DNA from: Eurosta solidaginis
Lineage: Eukaryota > Arthropoda > Insecta > Diptera > Tephritidae
Assembly (NCBI RefSeq): GCF_040869045.1
Contig: NC_090321.1
Location: 32,981,426-33,045,425 of the forward strand
DNA: 64,000 bases
Direction of reading: 5' to 3'
Part shown: positions 1 to 12,071 of the stretch, piece after piece
Numbering within the stretch: the first letter of the stretch is position 1
Layout: each line of letters starts with the position of its first letter
Notes under the pieces: model-generated
What the model saw: only the letters and a program-made list of their open reading frames with translations
Databases searched by the model: none
Told to the model about the DNA's origin: nothing
Made by a program: the position numbers and the translations under genes

Positions 1-639
1 ATCCAGGGCCGTAGAAAGAATATCCGGGCCCGGGACTAAGCAATTTAGGGGCCCCCTAAATAAATCCACTAATACTTTTGATTAACTTGAATTAATGACG
101 TCTCATTCAGGAATCATTATTGATGGAGTACATCAAAAAAAAATGTTTGGCACATCAACTAAATGATTTTTGGACTAAGAGCTGACAATAAAATTAACAC
201 AGAATATTTACTATTTATACTATTTTATTGTAACGTAGAAATAAAATTCTCTTTTAACAGACACATATTGTTTCAAGTAATATTTTCTAGTTATTTGGTA
301 ACATTTTAAAACATTTCATTTTCAAATTTTGTTTTTGTTTTCCATGATGTGTTAAATAAATGTATACAGAATATAAAATGACATGACAAAACGAGGATTT
401 TCAAAATTAAAAAAATTAAATAACTTACTTATAATGTACAAGCAATATTTTCTGAAAGGAAGTTCTTCTTTTATTCAGCACACTCGAGATAATGTTATAA
501 CAACATTAGTCATAGTCATAAAAACCTTTCATTCAAACCCACTTATTGCTGGTTCAATCTTCTATCTACCAATCCAAAGATTCGAGTCGTCGGGGCTTCG
601 ATTGACAGAAAAGATCGGTTATTTCTTCAATGTCCGTTT

Positions 640-1100
640 CTATTTCTTTGTAGACGTTCCCTTTTCCAGACCGGTCAGTCGATTTTCAGACATGTTGACT
701 CTCAAATAAGTCTTCAAGCGCTTTAGAACAGAAAAAGAACGCTCTGCGGTCGCTGATGTCACGGTGATAGTCACAAATATTTGCAACAGTGTCGTCACGT
801 TTGGAAAAAATGAAGAAAAGTGTGCTGATTTAATGATTTTCAGGGCATCAGTAGCTGTTTGAGCACTCTTGAATGGATCACTTTTGCAATGGTTATGCCA
901 CAATAAAATCTCATTTTTCAGCAGTGTCTCATTGTGACTGGTGAGATCTTCTTTATAAACTTTAACAGCAAGTACAATTTCTTCAATCGTTACTCCTGCA
1001 GAGTATGCTGGAATCAGTCCCTCCAGAGGCAGTATTTTCAAAAATTGACCTTTGAACCTTGACGTCAATGAAGAAATCATATAGTCCAGGAAAGGGTAGC
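640..1100 (-). pseudogene. hAT transposase C-terminal dimerisation region
   Basis: The frame carries the hallmark hAT C-terminal (Dimer_Tnp_hAT) signature: 'SATAERSFSVLKRLKTYLR' followed by 'MSENRLTGL'. Upstream in the same frame the reading continues to about 1100 with 'YPFLDYMISSL', after which the foreign 1.1-2.45 kb block interrupts it. It belongs to the same transposase as the fragments at 2458-4031. Confidence 0.85.
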
Positions 1101-1269
1101 AAATTGTAGCTCTGTAATTCGGGTTTAGCCCCTAGCCCTTTTTTTGGCCCTCTTTAAAATGTTAACCTTTTTTGGCTCCAAATCTATTTGGGCAACTCGG
1201 ATTGTGAAATTTGTAATGTGTGTATCAAATGACATCGAAATTTTATTTTATTTTTTTTGTTATGATGAT

Positions 1270-1870
1270 GTTGCAGCTTATGCGGCAGTTACCCACGAAC
1301 GTACGTAGAAAAAACGTGTCAGCTGACACGACCTATCTTATGAGTGTGCAATGTAAACGAAAACTCACCGACGTGCAACGCCCGTACGTACGTAGCCCGG
1401 AACGTAGAAATCAAAACAATTTTGATTTTTTCCGTAAGAACGTGTCAGCTGACCGCTCTCTCACTAGACAGAGTTGCCTAGTAAACTTTTGTGCGCTAAT
1501 TTTTGACCGTTTGCAATTTTATGCAAAAAAGCCTAATTAAAGTTTGAAAAATTGTGGAAATAATTCGAAATAATTATGTAAAAGTGCTGATTATAAATAT
1601 TTAATCTATTTATACTTATTTAATATGTATTCCGGCCTTTTACAATATCAAAAATTAAATTGGAAAAAGTTGATGTTTCCATAAGCATACATGCAAAATG
1701 GTCAATGGCAACAGTGCTTATCTGTAAACAATACACACGCAAATATGTTATGTACATGTACACAGACGCACACATTGATTCCTACGGGCTTGAGAGTTCG
1801 GTCAAACGTGCTTCGTACGACAAACGTCCTTACGTACGGCACACGTCGGTGGGTAACTGCCGCATTAGTA
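1270..1870. mobile_element. Non-autonomous DNA element with inverted ends, inside the hAT
   Basis: 'gcggcagttacccac' occurs at 1282-1296 and inverted at 1849-1863, each followed inward by related 'acgt' and 'gtacgta' runs. The palindrome 'cgtgtcagctgacacg' lies just inside the left arm. No transposase is encoded; the short frames here are shadows. The element sits in the 1.1-2.45 kb block that splits the hAT transposase. The rest of that block (1101-1269, 1871-2456) holds no recognisable gene. Family unknown. Confidence 0.55.
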
Positions 1871-2457
1871 GTCAGCTGATAATAAAACATTAATCGATTA
1901 TCTAGTGTCATCACTTACACAACGTAGATATGAAAAGGTAAGGAAATATTTTGCATAAAACGCAACTAGAGAATTTTTTTATCAGATACTTAATAAAAAA
2001 GCAAGTGCCATCAACAGCAGAAAACTTCGAAAATGAAGAAAGCGATGAAAGTGATGAAAGTCGTTTCGATGACAAGATGAGCCATATGTGCCGGCGTTAA
2101 TTTTTTTCTTATATTTGGCGGAACAAAGTAATTACTGCTTACTTAACGTATTTTTATTATTAAAAAATATAAATAGAATTGTAACAAGTAAGGACGGGCC
2201 TGACAATATGCTGTTAATTTTGTAACGAGTAGAGCCCTCTATGCCATTTATTTCAACTTTCAGAGCTTTCTAACCATAAGAAAGTGAGTTTAATTCAATT
2301 TCTGTAAAAAATGCGAGATGCATTCGGCCATAAAAAATTTAAAACCATACCGTGTGTCCTCAGCATGCCGTTAGGTGCAAAATGCACGTAACTCGGACGT
2401 ATGATACCTCAACCTTGCACGTAATGACTTAGCCCATAGCCAACTGCCCGCCCCCCC

Positions 2458-3604
2458 CTAGATCCCCCACTGTTCAGTAATACCAGTAATTACCGAATCA
2501 ACGATCACCAGGAATGTATTGTTCTTAAAATCAGACTCTAAATCATCCGTAATCATCTTATTTAAATTATCTTCAGAACGTCTTTTGGGGTTTCTCTTTC
2601 GAATGTCCGGAAACTTTGGCGAGATGTTCAGTTGAATAGCAACTGTTTTGCATTCGATTAAAATTGTTTCCCATTGGTTCCTGATCAACTTCAAATCAGC
2701 TAATAAAGCATCTAGATGTCGGACCTCAACATCTATGGTGGCGTCTCGAGTACGACTTTTCTTTCATTAATGGTAGTCAGTATTTTGAACCAAATTGAGG
2801 ACAGCAAGATATATTCAAACTTGTTGATGTACTTGAGAATGCCGGTAACAACTCCGTAAGCTTGCGCAGTTAAATTTGGCTTTTGGCTGAAAGACTATGA
2901 AGAAAGCTCGGTACATTTTTTTTTTTAGGATGTCCCATCGTTGTGGAGTGCTGCTGAAAATAGTAAAACATGTTTGTACAACTCCGAAGAAAGTAATTGC
3001 AGCCGTACGACATTCTGCGGCATCAACACTACATAAATTGAGACTGTGGGTTGCACAAGGCGAGTAATCAGCATTCGCGTTTTTGTCGAGAATGTGACGT
3101 AGTGCTCCGTTGTAAGCTCCTTTCATATTGGCGCCGTTATCGTACCCTTGTGCACGACAATCTTCTATCAAGTATGGCAAATGAGATCAGCGATTTTCGG
3201 ACCAGTTTTTTTTTGTTACAATTCACGAAAGCCAAAAACCGTTCTTGAATTGTAAAATTTGCTGCTTTCGAATTGAAATGGAGTTAGCGCAAAATGAACG
3301 TAGTCAACGTTACTAGCATCAGGCATAGCATCAACGATAATAGCAAAATACTTGGCTTTCTTGCCTTGATCTAATATAGTTTCCCTCACGTGCTTTGCAC
3401 AAATTTCTATAAACTCGTTCTGAATGTCTGGGGAAAGATAGTGAGCTTCTTGTAAACATTTGTGCTGCTGTTGTGAAATCCTAACTTTCTCGAAATGATC
3501 TCTAAGTATCGGATCATAATGTCCATCGTTTCGTTCACCAAGATATATATATTTTCGCCTTTGAAAGCTAGGCCTCCTTCACCCAAAAATAAAATAGTGT
3601 CCAA
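2458..3604 (-). pseudogene. hAT transposase central part (DUF4371-like), broken
   Basis: Three minus-strand frames (3407-3604, 2815-3180, 2458-2694) together match the central part of ZMYM/DUF4371-type hAT transposases. The clearest block is 'GYDNGANMKGAYNGALRHIL', followed by a 'PCATHSLNL' motif, both conserved around the catalytic RNase H-like core. The frames shift between pieces. The reading then stops at about 2457, where unrelated sequence begins. Confidence 0.75.
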
Positions 3605-3725
3605 AATTCTATATAAAATTTCTTTCCACTTTTGAGTTTCAGTGATTAGCTGGTCATTGATAAGTGTTTCAATGGTAGCCTCCTTTTGAATTAGATTTTG
3701 TAAAGGTCGCCATTGAATATAACAT

Positions 3726-4031
3726 TTAATGTAATCTTGAGTATTTTTTAGGTCGATTTAAAGTATTGGTGCTTAATAGACGGCATGGTAGACAATAAAA
3801 AGCATTGTTACTGGCACTCCACACTAACCAGTCACGCTCTACTTTCTCTCCATTTGGCAAGGTTCTGTTTAACAACGAGGTAGGAAATGCCTCGTCATGA
3901 CAATCACGTGGAAAAATAACAGGACACTTTTGATGACCTCGACGAATTATTTCGTTGACTTTTTCAGATCGCAAAAACCCATTATTCACGGTACCGACAT
4001 CGAAGTCGTTTAAATAATCTGACTTTGACAC
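3726..4031 (-). pseudogene. hAT transposase N-terminal TTF zinc-finger fragment
   Basis: This minus-strand reading frame contains the typical TTF-finger block: 'RDWLVWSASNNAFYCLPCRL', preceded by a Lys/Cys-rich stretch. In ZMYM1-like and other hAT transposases this domain binds DNA near the element ends. The frame continues neither upstream nor downstream to a full transposase, so it is the first of at least three broken pieces of one gene. Confidence 0.75.
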
Positions 4032-4435
4032 AGATTTGGTGGGTGGTATTGTTGGAAGAATTTTGATGATGCACCTTCATCAGTGTCAGCACGAAAACTT
4101 TACGATTTCAGATTCATGTAAACATACATTTTTGTTTGATCTCTTTATTGTCATTAAAAAAAAATTTCTTAGTACCCCTAAATCGCGGGCCCCCTGAGAA
4201 ACACATTTTTGTTTGATGTTCTTATTGTCTCCTCAGGCCCGGGCAAAAAATCATTATCAATATTCGTTGCTTTTGAAATTCGGCTTAAAATTTGCACATG
4301 GAACAACTAAAGACTCTCCTGAATTAAAAAAAATTTCTTAGCACCTCTAAATCGAGGGCCCCCCTGAGAAACCCCGGGCCCGGCGGAATCCCCCACCCCC
4401 CCCCCCCCCCCCTCTCTCGCGGGCCTGTGTACATC

Positions 4436-4705
4436 TTAGCGTATCACTAAATAAGTTGACAACGTGACTACTGGGTTCGAATACTTGATAATTCTTTGCT
4501 AGACATAACTCGTTGAACCTTCAAGGTAATTGGGAATTGCGGCTATAGACAGGAATCTATGTTAAAACAAGTGGGCGGCGTTAAAAACGTGTATTAAAGT
4601 AATTTTTTAAGTATATGTTATTCGCTGGACTTTCAAATAGACTAATACAAAAATTTTTAGTTCTAGATTTTCTAAAACATATTTTTCTTTCCAAAAAACG
4701 TATGT
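4436..4705. other. Short stretch with nothing recognised
   Basis: This is sequence between the hAT target duplication and the next repeat. No coding frame or repeat was recognised. Confidence 0.4.
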
Positions 4706-5691
4706 GTATGATTATACCCAGCTGTACTTGAACACAAGGTATTATAACTTTGATTGGATAACGGTTGGGTAAACAGATATAAAGGAATCGAGATAGATAT
4801 AGACTTCCATATGTCAAAATCATCAGTATCGAAAAAAAATTTATTAAGCCATATCCGCCTGTCCTTCCGCCTATCTGTGCGTCCGTTAACACGATAACTT
4901 GAGCAAATATTGAGATATCTTCACCACATCCGGTATACGGGCTTATCTTGAATAGATATTGGTTTTGAAAATGAGCGAAATCGAACGATAACCACGCCCA
5001 CATTTTCGATATCGAAAATTTTGAAAAATGGGAAAAAAGGATAATTCAGAAACGAAAACCTCTAAACTGGTGAAATTTGGTAGGCTGATTAACTAGTTTT
5101 ATGACGCAAAACATAAATTGTAAAAAATTGTGCAGAATGGGCGTGGCAAAACCCACATTTAGAAGAAGAAAATTTGGAAGTTTAACAAGCCGTAAATCAA
5201 AAGCCGTTAAAGATATTACATTGAAATTTGGCAGAGGCACTATCCTTGCCAAATTATATGGACTGAGTGAAGATAATCAAAATCGGTTAAAGATCACGCC
5301 CACTTTTTCTAAAGGTCTAACCTTAACAAAGTGTGCAATAGGTCGATGGTATTTAACTACATTTTACTGGTATTCTACCTTAGTAGTGTTATGGTAAGAA
5401 CAAAACTTAAAAAAATTTTGAAAATGTGCGTGATGTGTTTTTGGTTATTGCATAGCTAGGTAAAAAACGAAACTTAACGTGCAATAACGCTTCTTAGTAC
5501 ACTGGAACTTGTGTTTTTAGGTTTATTGTTCTGTTTTATCTTTATTTTAAAATAAACAGCTTTTTAGCGAAATCCCCATATCTGAAGGAAAACTGCATTT
5601 TTACCCGCTCAAGTTCATTAGTGGTAGCGTCTGTAAATTTATTGCTTTCCTTGAACGGGATTCACCCGAACTTAAACTTTCTTACTTGTTT
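4706..5691 (-). repeat. Dispersed 'gtgggcgtggtc' repeat, copy 1
   Basis: This is an inverted copy of the family seen at 5862-7667, 51691-52264 and 53071-54743. Its head end is the reverse complement of 'aacaagtaagaaagtttaag' (near 5672-5691) and its tail end lies near 4706. Shared blocks are the 'cgtccgttaacacgataactt' type segment and the 'atctcgattcctttat' type segment. Non-coding; the short frames in it are repeat shadows. Confidence 0.65.
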
Positions 5692-5861
5692 TGTATATTC
5701 TCAACTCATAAATCATATTTCTATGCCTATCAATATGTGCATTTAGATTTGCCATTGTAACACCCACACACCTCAAAGATATACCTGTGTCTAGCACAAT
5801 ATCATTTAAAAAATTTTAATACTGATATCAACACCTATTTGTAGCAGAAACAACAAAAAAC

Positions 5862-7667
5862 AAGTAAAGGTGTCTAAGTTTGGGTGTAACCGAACATTAT
5901 ATACTCAGCGTGAGCTTCAATTGCACATTTCATTTCAGATAAATAACTTGTCTACATAACACGTGGTACCGCCCGTTTAAAAAAAATGTCTCCCCATTTC
6001 CTCTTACAATAAAACTTGATAAGTGAAATATCATTGATTCAAAACTATTTTTTTGCTAAGTTATAGCTTATTATTCTAGTCTACGACCCTTTTAAACTTG
6101 TTTTATATCTAAGTTGCCGTGGTCTTTAACCGATCCCGTTCATTTTTACCAGGAATATTTTCTGCTATAGGGAAAATTTGTGTACCCAATTTTATTACGA
6201 TCCGTTAATTTTTCTTCGAGTTATGGCTGCCGAAACATAGAAAATTGCTAGTCATAAAAGGGGCGGTGCCACACCCATTTTAAAAAATTTTAGTGTTTTC
6301 CAATTTAATGTTATAATTCAATTTAGGAAGTAAAATTCTATTGATACAAAGCTCTTCTTCGCTAAGATATAGCTTATTATTTTCGTCTACGACCCTTTTA
6401 AAAATGTTTTATATAAAAGTGGGCGTAGTCTTTGACCAATTTCGTCCATTTTTTCTAGAAATATTTTCTGCTATAGGGAAAATTTGTGTACCCAATTTTA
6501 TTACGATCCGTTAATTTTTCTTCGAGTTATTGCTCCCGAAACATAGAAAATTAAAAAAAAAACAAAAAAAAATGTAAGGCGCGATAACCTCCGAAGAGAT
6601 CTAAGGCCGAGCTTCTCTTCCAATTTGCGTCGTGCTCCTCTTGATTTTTCCCTACAAATTGGCCGGACGGGACCTACATGTTTTATGCCGACTCCGAACG
6701 GCATCTGCAAGGCAGATGGGTTTTCACTGAGAGCTTTTCATGGCAGAAATACAATCGGAGCGCTTGCCAGACACCGCCGAGGGGCGACCCCGCTTAGAAA
6801 AATTTTCTTCTAATTGAAAAATCTTATTTCTAAAATTTTGATGTTGCTTTGCCCGGGAGTTGAACCCAGGGCATACGGTGTGATAGGCGGAGGACGCTAC
6901 CATCACACCACGGTGGCCGCCAACAACATAGAAAATTGCTTAGTCATAATAGGGGCGGTGCCACCCCCATTTTTTAAAATTTGAAGTTTTTCCTATTTAC
7001 TGTTTTTAATCCACTTGGGAAATGAAATACCATTGATATAAAGCTCTTTTTTCCAAAGATATAGCTTATTTTATTCCTCCACGACCCTTTTAAATATCTT
7101 TTATATAAAAGTGGGCGTGGTCCTTAACCGATTCGTTTATTTTTCTTCAAAGCATTCCTTATAGTAAAGGCAACCTCTCTACCGAATTTTGTTACGATAG
7201 GTTTAACGGTTTTTGATTTATAATTAATAAGATTTGCAAAATTGATTTAATCACAAGTGGGCGATGCCACGCCAATTTTTAAATTTTTTTTTAAATTTTT
7301 ATCAAGAGTCTCAATATCAGTCCACATGTCAAATTTCAACATTCTATGTGTATTATTTACTAAATATTAAGGTTTTTTGTGTTATATATATAAAAAGTGG
7401 GCGTGGTTATCATCCGATTTCGCTCATTTTCAATACCAATCTATTCTGTGTCCAGATAAGCTCGGGTACCAAATTTGGTGAAGATATCTCAATATTTACT
7501 CAAGTTATCGTATTAACGGACAGACGGACGGACAATCAATTTTTTTTCGACACTGCTGATTTTGATATATAGAAGTCTATATATATCTCGATTCCTTTAT
7601 ACCTGTACAACCAACCGTTATCCAATCAAAGTTAATATACTCTGTGTGCAAAGCACGCTGAGTATAA
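5862..7667 (+). repeat. Dispersed 'gtgggcgtggtc' repeat, copy 2
   Basis: It starts with 'aagtaaaggtgtctaagttt' and 'gtaaccgaacattatatact', and ends with 'atactctgtgtgcaaagcac' then 'gctgagtata'. The interior is a series of diverged modules that each contain 'gggcggtgccac', 'cgacccttttaaa' and 'agtgggcgtggtc'. A SINE interrupts it at 6553-6925. It lies head to head with copy 1, about 170 bp apart. No protein is encoded. Class uncertain; a Helitron-like origin is possible. Confidence 0.65.
6553..6925 (-). mobile_element. tRNA-derived SINE, copy 1
   Basis: The head reads on the minus strand as a tRNA-like promoter: an A-box-like 'gtgtgatggtagcgt' and a B-box-like 'gggttcaactccc'. It is followed by a conserved body and an A/T-rich tail. 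Twelve-base direct repeats 'acatagaaaatt' flank it exactly (6541-6552 and 6926-6937). It splits the dispersed repeat at 5862-7667. Other copies are at 9931-10294 and 40336-40700. Confidence 0.88.
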
Positions 7668-8589
7668 AAATAGATGTCCTTATATATGCATGTCAAATTA
7701 AGTCAAGGGTAGTTAATGTCACAGCAGTAATAGCTCAACAAGGAGCTCACCACTTGGGAACTTCAAAATACCAATTTAATAGCCGCAACAATAACAATAA
7801 TATTAAATACATATTTATGTATGTATACCGTTCGCGAGGTGGTAGTCCCCTTCGCCATTTATAGCTTTAAACGAGTAGCCAGTCAGTCAGTATTTGCAAA
7901 TCTGCGCATATCATTTTGCTGCACATGCGTAGTCTACGCTCAGTTTCTCATCATGACCACCTTTATCCATACACCTTTTGCTACGAGCATGCAATCATGC
8001 AGATACATATGTAAAAGTACATCAAGTGCTTTTACGAACAACATGCGCCCAGTGCATTTTTACAGACAACAATAACCCCACCCTCATTCCTTCTTATCAA
8101 GCAAATGTTATTTTGAATTTATTTGCCGGTGAGCGCGTGAAACTGGAAATTCAGATAGGGGTAGATAGATACTTTTTCATATTGTGATGTATGTACGTAT
8201 GGGCAGATATTATCTAGTGTTGCATTGTCCTATTCATTATGTGTTACTTTGATGTCCTTACTCCGGCTACCATGTCTATGCGTTTGCTTGGGTACTCAGT
8301 GAGACATCTATTAACTGCAATATTGAATGCAGGTGTTTGACAGATAAGTACGAGTACGAATGTTGATATTTATATGACATATGCAAGGTTTTATATTCTC
8401 CATAGATATATGAATTCACTCGAATAAAATAGGTATTTGATGTAGACAGTTTCTATTTTTGCTGGAACAGCCCGCGTTTTTGAATGACATTTCTAATTTG
8501 TTATCAACAACATTTGCAATGCATTCCTTCCGTCCTCCCAACATGAAGTGACAAATTTTTTTAAAATATATATTACTGATTAAAAAACC
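7668..8589. other. No gene recognised
   Basis: This is AT-rich DNA with short scattered frames and 'tatgtatgta' runs. No homologous protein, splice structure or repeat family was recognised. Confidence 0.4.
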
Positions 8590-9120
8590 AAATTATTGTG
8601 GATTTTGTGACTGGCGTGGTGCCAAGTAAAAACCTAATTGCTTTTGATTTTGTGCCTGGCTGGTGCCTATAAAAAACCAGAAAATTAACTTTTTTATGAG
8701 AAATAACGGAGTTTGAGTGTGTTGAACGGAGCTATTGTGAATAACGGAGCTTTTGTGTATAACGGGAGGAGCATTGAGATTTAAGAACTGGCGTGGTGCC
8801 AATTAAAAAACCAAAAAATTAACTTGTTTATGAGAAATAACGGAGTTTAAATATCAGTGAATAATGGAGCGACAGTGAATAATGGAGCTTTTGTGTATAA
8901 CGGAGGAATATTGATATTTAAGACCTGGCGTGGTGCCAATTAAAAACCATACTGTTTTTGGGTTGTATACATAACGGAATATAACGGGATAGTGAGAAAA
9001 CGTGGCGACAAGCTACATATTGATACAACACATAATTAGATAAAAGAAAATTGTCGAAATCAGATTTAAAAACTGGCATGGTGCCAATTAAATAGCCAAT
9101 ATCATTTCATATACATTTTG
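8590..9120. repeat. Degenerate tandem repeat with 'tggcgtggtgcc' core
   Basis: The unit contains 'tggcgtggtgccaattaaaa' followed by 'aacttgtttatgagaaataa' and 'cggagtt', repeated roughly every 130-160 bp with indels. Relatives occur at 14811-15030. It codes for nothing recognisable and may derive from a tandemly built transposon end. Confidence 0.55.
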
Positions 9121-9656
9121 ATCTGGCATTATCGGTTTAGTCGAAACCAATCATCCTCAACGTATGTTGAGTAAATCCCTTAAAAAAACATTTGCAATGG
9201 TATGTGGACATCGTTGCATGACCTTTCCGCCGATCTTTTCCAAGGTTGTGTTCGAAAGCTCAATATTTTTCAAGACTGACGATTTAATCAAACAGTTTAA
9301 TGGACCTTCATTTAAGGAAACCAAGGTGGTGTGATTTATTTTGTATGCTTCCGTCGAATGTCTCTTATCTTTATATATCTTTTTTCTGCTTAACATCCTA
9401 AACTATTTGTAGCAACAACAAATGATCCCAATAATGTATGTGAAAAGTTTAGCATCATTGATGGAGCTACTGTCCGTATAAAACCGTTCATCCCCTTGGT
9501 ATGTATAACCAGAATTTGATACGAAACCATTACGAAACAGCATGCAAATCTACATTAAACTTCACGCTCCATCGATTATCTGATCGGGGTTATCTCGCTT
9601 CTGCTTCCAGTTCTTCAACGTTGGAGTGGTAACGGTTCATTTTGCTGTTGCTTGAT
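9121..9656. other. No gene recognised
   Basis: One 79-codon minus-strand frame (9157-9396) is present, but it has no family motif that I recognise and no flanking splice sites. Otherwise this is unremarkable AT-rich sequence up to the TTAA that begins the next MITE. Confidence 0.35.
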
Positions 9657-9660
9657 TTAA

Positions 9661-9828
9661 GGGCCAATTAATGGTGACTTATAACCATATAACCATAACC
9701 AGATAAAACAGCTGATTGAACATACCTTATAGAAATCAATGTAATCGATTAATGGTGCCATACCATAACGCTAACGCCATAACCATACCATAGCCAATCA
9801 ATTGGTTTTTGGTTTCTCGCCATATCTC
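9661..9828 (+). mobile_element. TTAA-flanked MITE, family 1, one-ended copy
   Basis: TTAA (9657-9660) is followed by 'gggccaattaatggtgactt' and then 'cagctgattgaacatacctt', matching the arms of the complete copy at 20451-20851. The second arm is missing; BEL/Pao coding sequence begins where it should lie. Confidence 0.65.
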
Positions 9829-10507
9829 GCAGCCTCGAGTGCCCAAATCCGCTGTGTTATCATTGCTGGAAACGTGTCTCCAACTGGCGTTGTCAACGTT
9901 TTTAATAATTTCCGATGTCCTGTTAGCGACGGCCACCGTGGTGTGATGGTAGCGTGCTCCGCCTACCACACCGTATGCCCTGGGTTCGCACCCCGGAAAA
10001 AGCAACATCAAAATTTTAGAAATAAAGTTTTTAAATTAGAAGAAAATTTGTCTAAGCGGGGTCGCCCCTCGGCAGTGTTTGGCAAGCGCTCCGGGTGTAT
10101 TTCTGCCATGAAAATCTCTCAGTGAAAACTCATCTGCCTTGCAGATGCCGTTCGGAGTCGGCATAAAACATGTAGGTCCCGTCCGGCCAATTTGTAGGGA
10201 AAATCAAGAGGAGCACGACGCAAATTGGAAGAGAAGCTCGGCCTTAGATCTCTTCGGAGGTTATCGCGCCTTACATTTATTTTTTTTTTATTTAGTTAGC
10301 GACGTACGTTTTTCAGGTATGGGGTGGTTTTTCTAACCATGCCAGTACGATGGCAGAATCGCACCAGAGAATGAGTTCGTGTTGGGGTAGATTCAGCTCA
10401 CTTTGTAGCTGTTTCACTAATTTGGAGAATAAGACTGCTCCACAGAGTTCCAACCGTGGAAGTCTAGCGGTTTGAAGGGGTGCTACTTTACTTTTAGCAG
10501 CTCGCAA
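9829..10507 (-). pseudogene. BEL/Pao retrotransposon pol fragment split by a SINE
   Basis: Two minus-strand pieces join across the SINE. The upstream piece (10304-10507) contains '[20 protein letters not shown]' and '[11 protein letters not shown]', typical of the RNase H-like region of BEL/Pao pol. The downstream piece (about 9829-9930) contains 'NASWRHVSSNDNTADLGTRG', the motif that follows in the same family. The SINE duplication 'gttagcgac' lies exactly at the join. Both ends of the element are gone. Confidence 0.8.
9931..10294 (+). mobile_element. tRNA-derived SINE, copy 2
   Basis: It starts 'ggccaccgtggtgtgatggt', has a B-box-like 'gggttcgcacccc', and ends in 'cttacatttatttttttttt'. 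Direct repeats 'gttagcgac' at 9922-9930 and 10295-10303 mark the insertion. It lies inside BEL/Pao coding sequence. The body is nearly identical to copy 3 at 40336-40700. Confidence 0.9.
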
Positions 10508-11289
10508 ATGGGATGAAAAACTAGTTTCTTGGGTTTATACCCGTAAGTATATACATGCACAAAATGCGTTTTCCGAAGCATCTGCAGAAAATTGTGTGTA
10601 CCCAAAAACACAAAAGGAAAATATAAATTTTACATTAAGGTGTGATAAAAAAAATTTTAGAAATCAAAAATATTGGATAATAAAAATTTAAGGAAGAAAG
10701 TAAAATCCTTTGAAAAAGAAAAGATAAAAGAGAGAAAATTTCTGAGAAAGAAAAGAAAAAGAAAAGTGAAAAGTGAAAATTTTTGAAGAAAAAAAATTTT
10801 TTTGAGAAAAAGAAGAAAATATATTTGAAGAAAATTTTTTTTCAAAAACACAATTTAATAAAGATACATACAAACATACAACTTACAAAAAAAGAAAACC
10901 ACCTAAAGTGAATAAACAAGGTAAACAAGTTGGAAAAACTTAAATAAATGGTAAAAGTTTTTTGAAACACAATAAATTTTGAGTAAAAAAAAAAAATATA
11001 TATATATATATATTTGAAGAAAATTTTGTTTCAAAAACACAATTTAATAAAGATACATACAAACATACAAAAACAAACACCACCTAAAGTGAATAAACAA
11101 GGCAAAAAAGTTAGAAAAACTTAAATAAATGGTAATAGTTTTTTGGAAACACAATAAATTTTAAGTAAAAAAACTTTTGAATAAATTTAGAAAAAGGAAA
11201 AATCCATTTGAAAAATAAAAAAGTTTCTTGTTGGGAAAACACAATTTAAGCGACAGAAGTGCTAAACCTTAGAGTCGTAGAAAAAAAGT
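10508..11289. repeat. A-rich DNA with a tandem duplication
   Basis: A segment containing 'aagatacatacaaacataca', 'gtgaataaacaaggtaaaca' and 'aacacaataaattttgagta' occurs at about 10826-10990 and again about 190 bp later. The surroundings are A-rich with no coding frame. It may be internal or LTR sequence of the neighbouring BEL/Pao element, but I cannot show that. Confidence 0.5.
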
Positions 11290-12067
11290 GGAAATTTGTA
11301 TGGCAATTTTTATTGAGAAATTGATATTTAAGCTATTTGAGAATATAAACACATATATCTACACCACATCAACAACAACATTAACACTAACTACACCAAG
11401 AAGGAGGAACAAAACAACATCAACGAGGAGCAATACAATAAAGGACAATGAACAACACAAACAGCCCACAAGTAACACACATAAAACTAAAGGAAATGCC
11501 AGTTTTAAATTCACCAGCTCAAATATTTTTAGAAGTTTGCTTAAACCCTAGTCAAATTTAAACTCCTTCTCAACTACAGAGCAGTTTTTCAGTTGCAGTT
11601 TAAGGCCGCATTTGAGGTGGAATTTTTGTGCGGCAACATTGGTTATTTATTATCTAGGTAATTTGTAGATACCGTACCAGCTGCATTTTGTTTACGCAAC
11701 AAACATGGAAAAAAAATTCTCCAGCCATCCAACATCATCTCCAACCACTATCCAACCTTTGGAAAATTCATAGCTCTCAAATGATTATCCAGCATATTTC
11801 TCCAGTTGATATCTTACATTGGATATCGAGTTGAGGGGGAGTTGAAAAAAAATCTTCTCCACGGTGGTACCACTAAAGCCACCAGCTGTTTACTTTGAAA
11901 AATAACTACCTGGTTGATAGCAGCAATGGAGCGTTTTAAAATAAAAATAAATTATAAGTGTTTTATTTTATTTTCGTGGAAGTACAAAATGCTTTTTGGG
12001 TATATTCGACGCTATTGCGAACGAACGAAAATAACTGATAGGTTAACTAAGGTTTAAACCGCTCAAC
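11290..12067. other. No gene recognised
   Basis: An 87-codon plus-strand frame (11288-11551) is Thr/Asn-rich low complexity and lacks family motifs. The rest is intergenic-looking sequence. Confidence 0.35.
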
Positions 12068-12071
12068 TTAA

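Larger units (their letters stand above)
4..4427 (-). mobile_element. hAT transposon (ZMYM/TTF-type), decayed
   Basis: Both ends carry a related terminal inverted repeat: 'cagggccgtagaaaga' at the left and the reverse complement 'caggcccgcgagagagg' at the right, with GC-rich 'ccgggcccgg' inside each. The eight bases after the right end are 'tgtacatc'. The three bases before the left end are 'atc', which fits an 8-bp hAT target duplication cut by the window edge. Coding pieces in minus-strand order are a TTF zinc finger (3726-4031), a DUF4371/RNase H-like part (2458-3604) and a hAT dimerisation region (640-1100). Frames are broken and a foreign block of about 1.35 kb splits the last two. The element is non-functional as it stands. 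Confidence 0.82.

Noticed and set aside
383..709. The 108-codon plus-strand frame
   Set aside because: It overlaps the antisense of the hAT C-terminal coding region and the AT-rich element end, and carries no motif.
4391..4412. The C-run as a functional motif
   Set aside because: It lies inside the GC-rich end of the hAT element and is most simply a homopolymer expansion or sequencing effect.
9950..10000. A tRNA gene, from the A/B-box-like sequence
   Set aside because: The same head recurs in three repeats with long bodies, tails and target duplications. The cloverleaf is not complete, so it is a SINE head.
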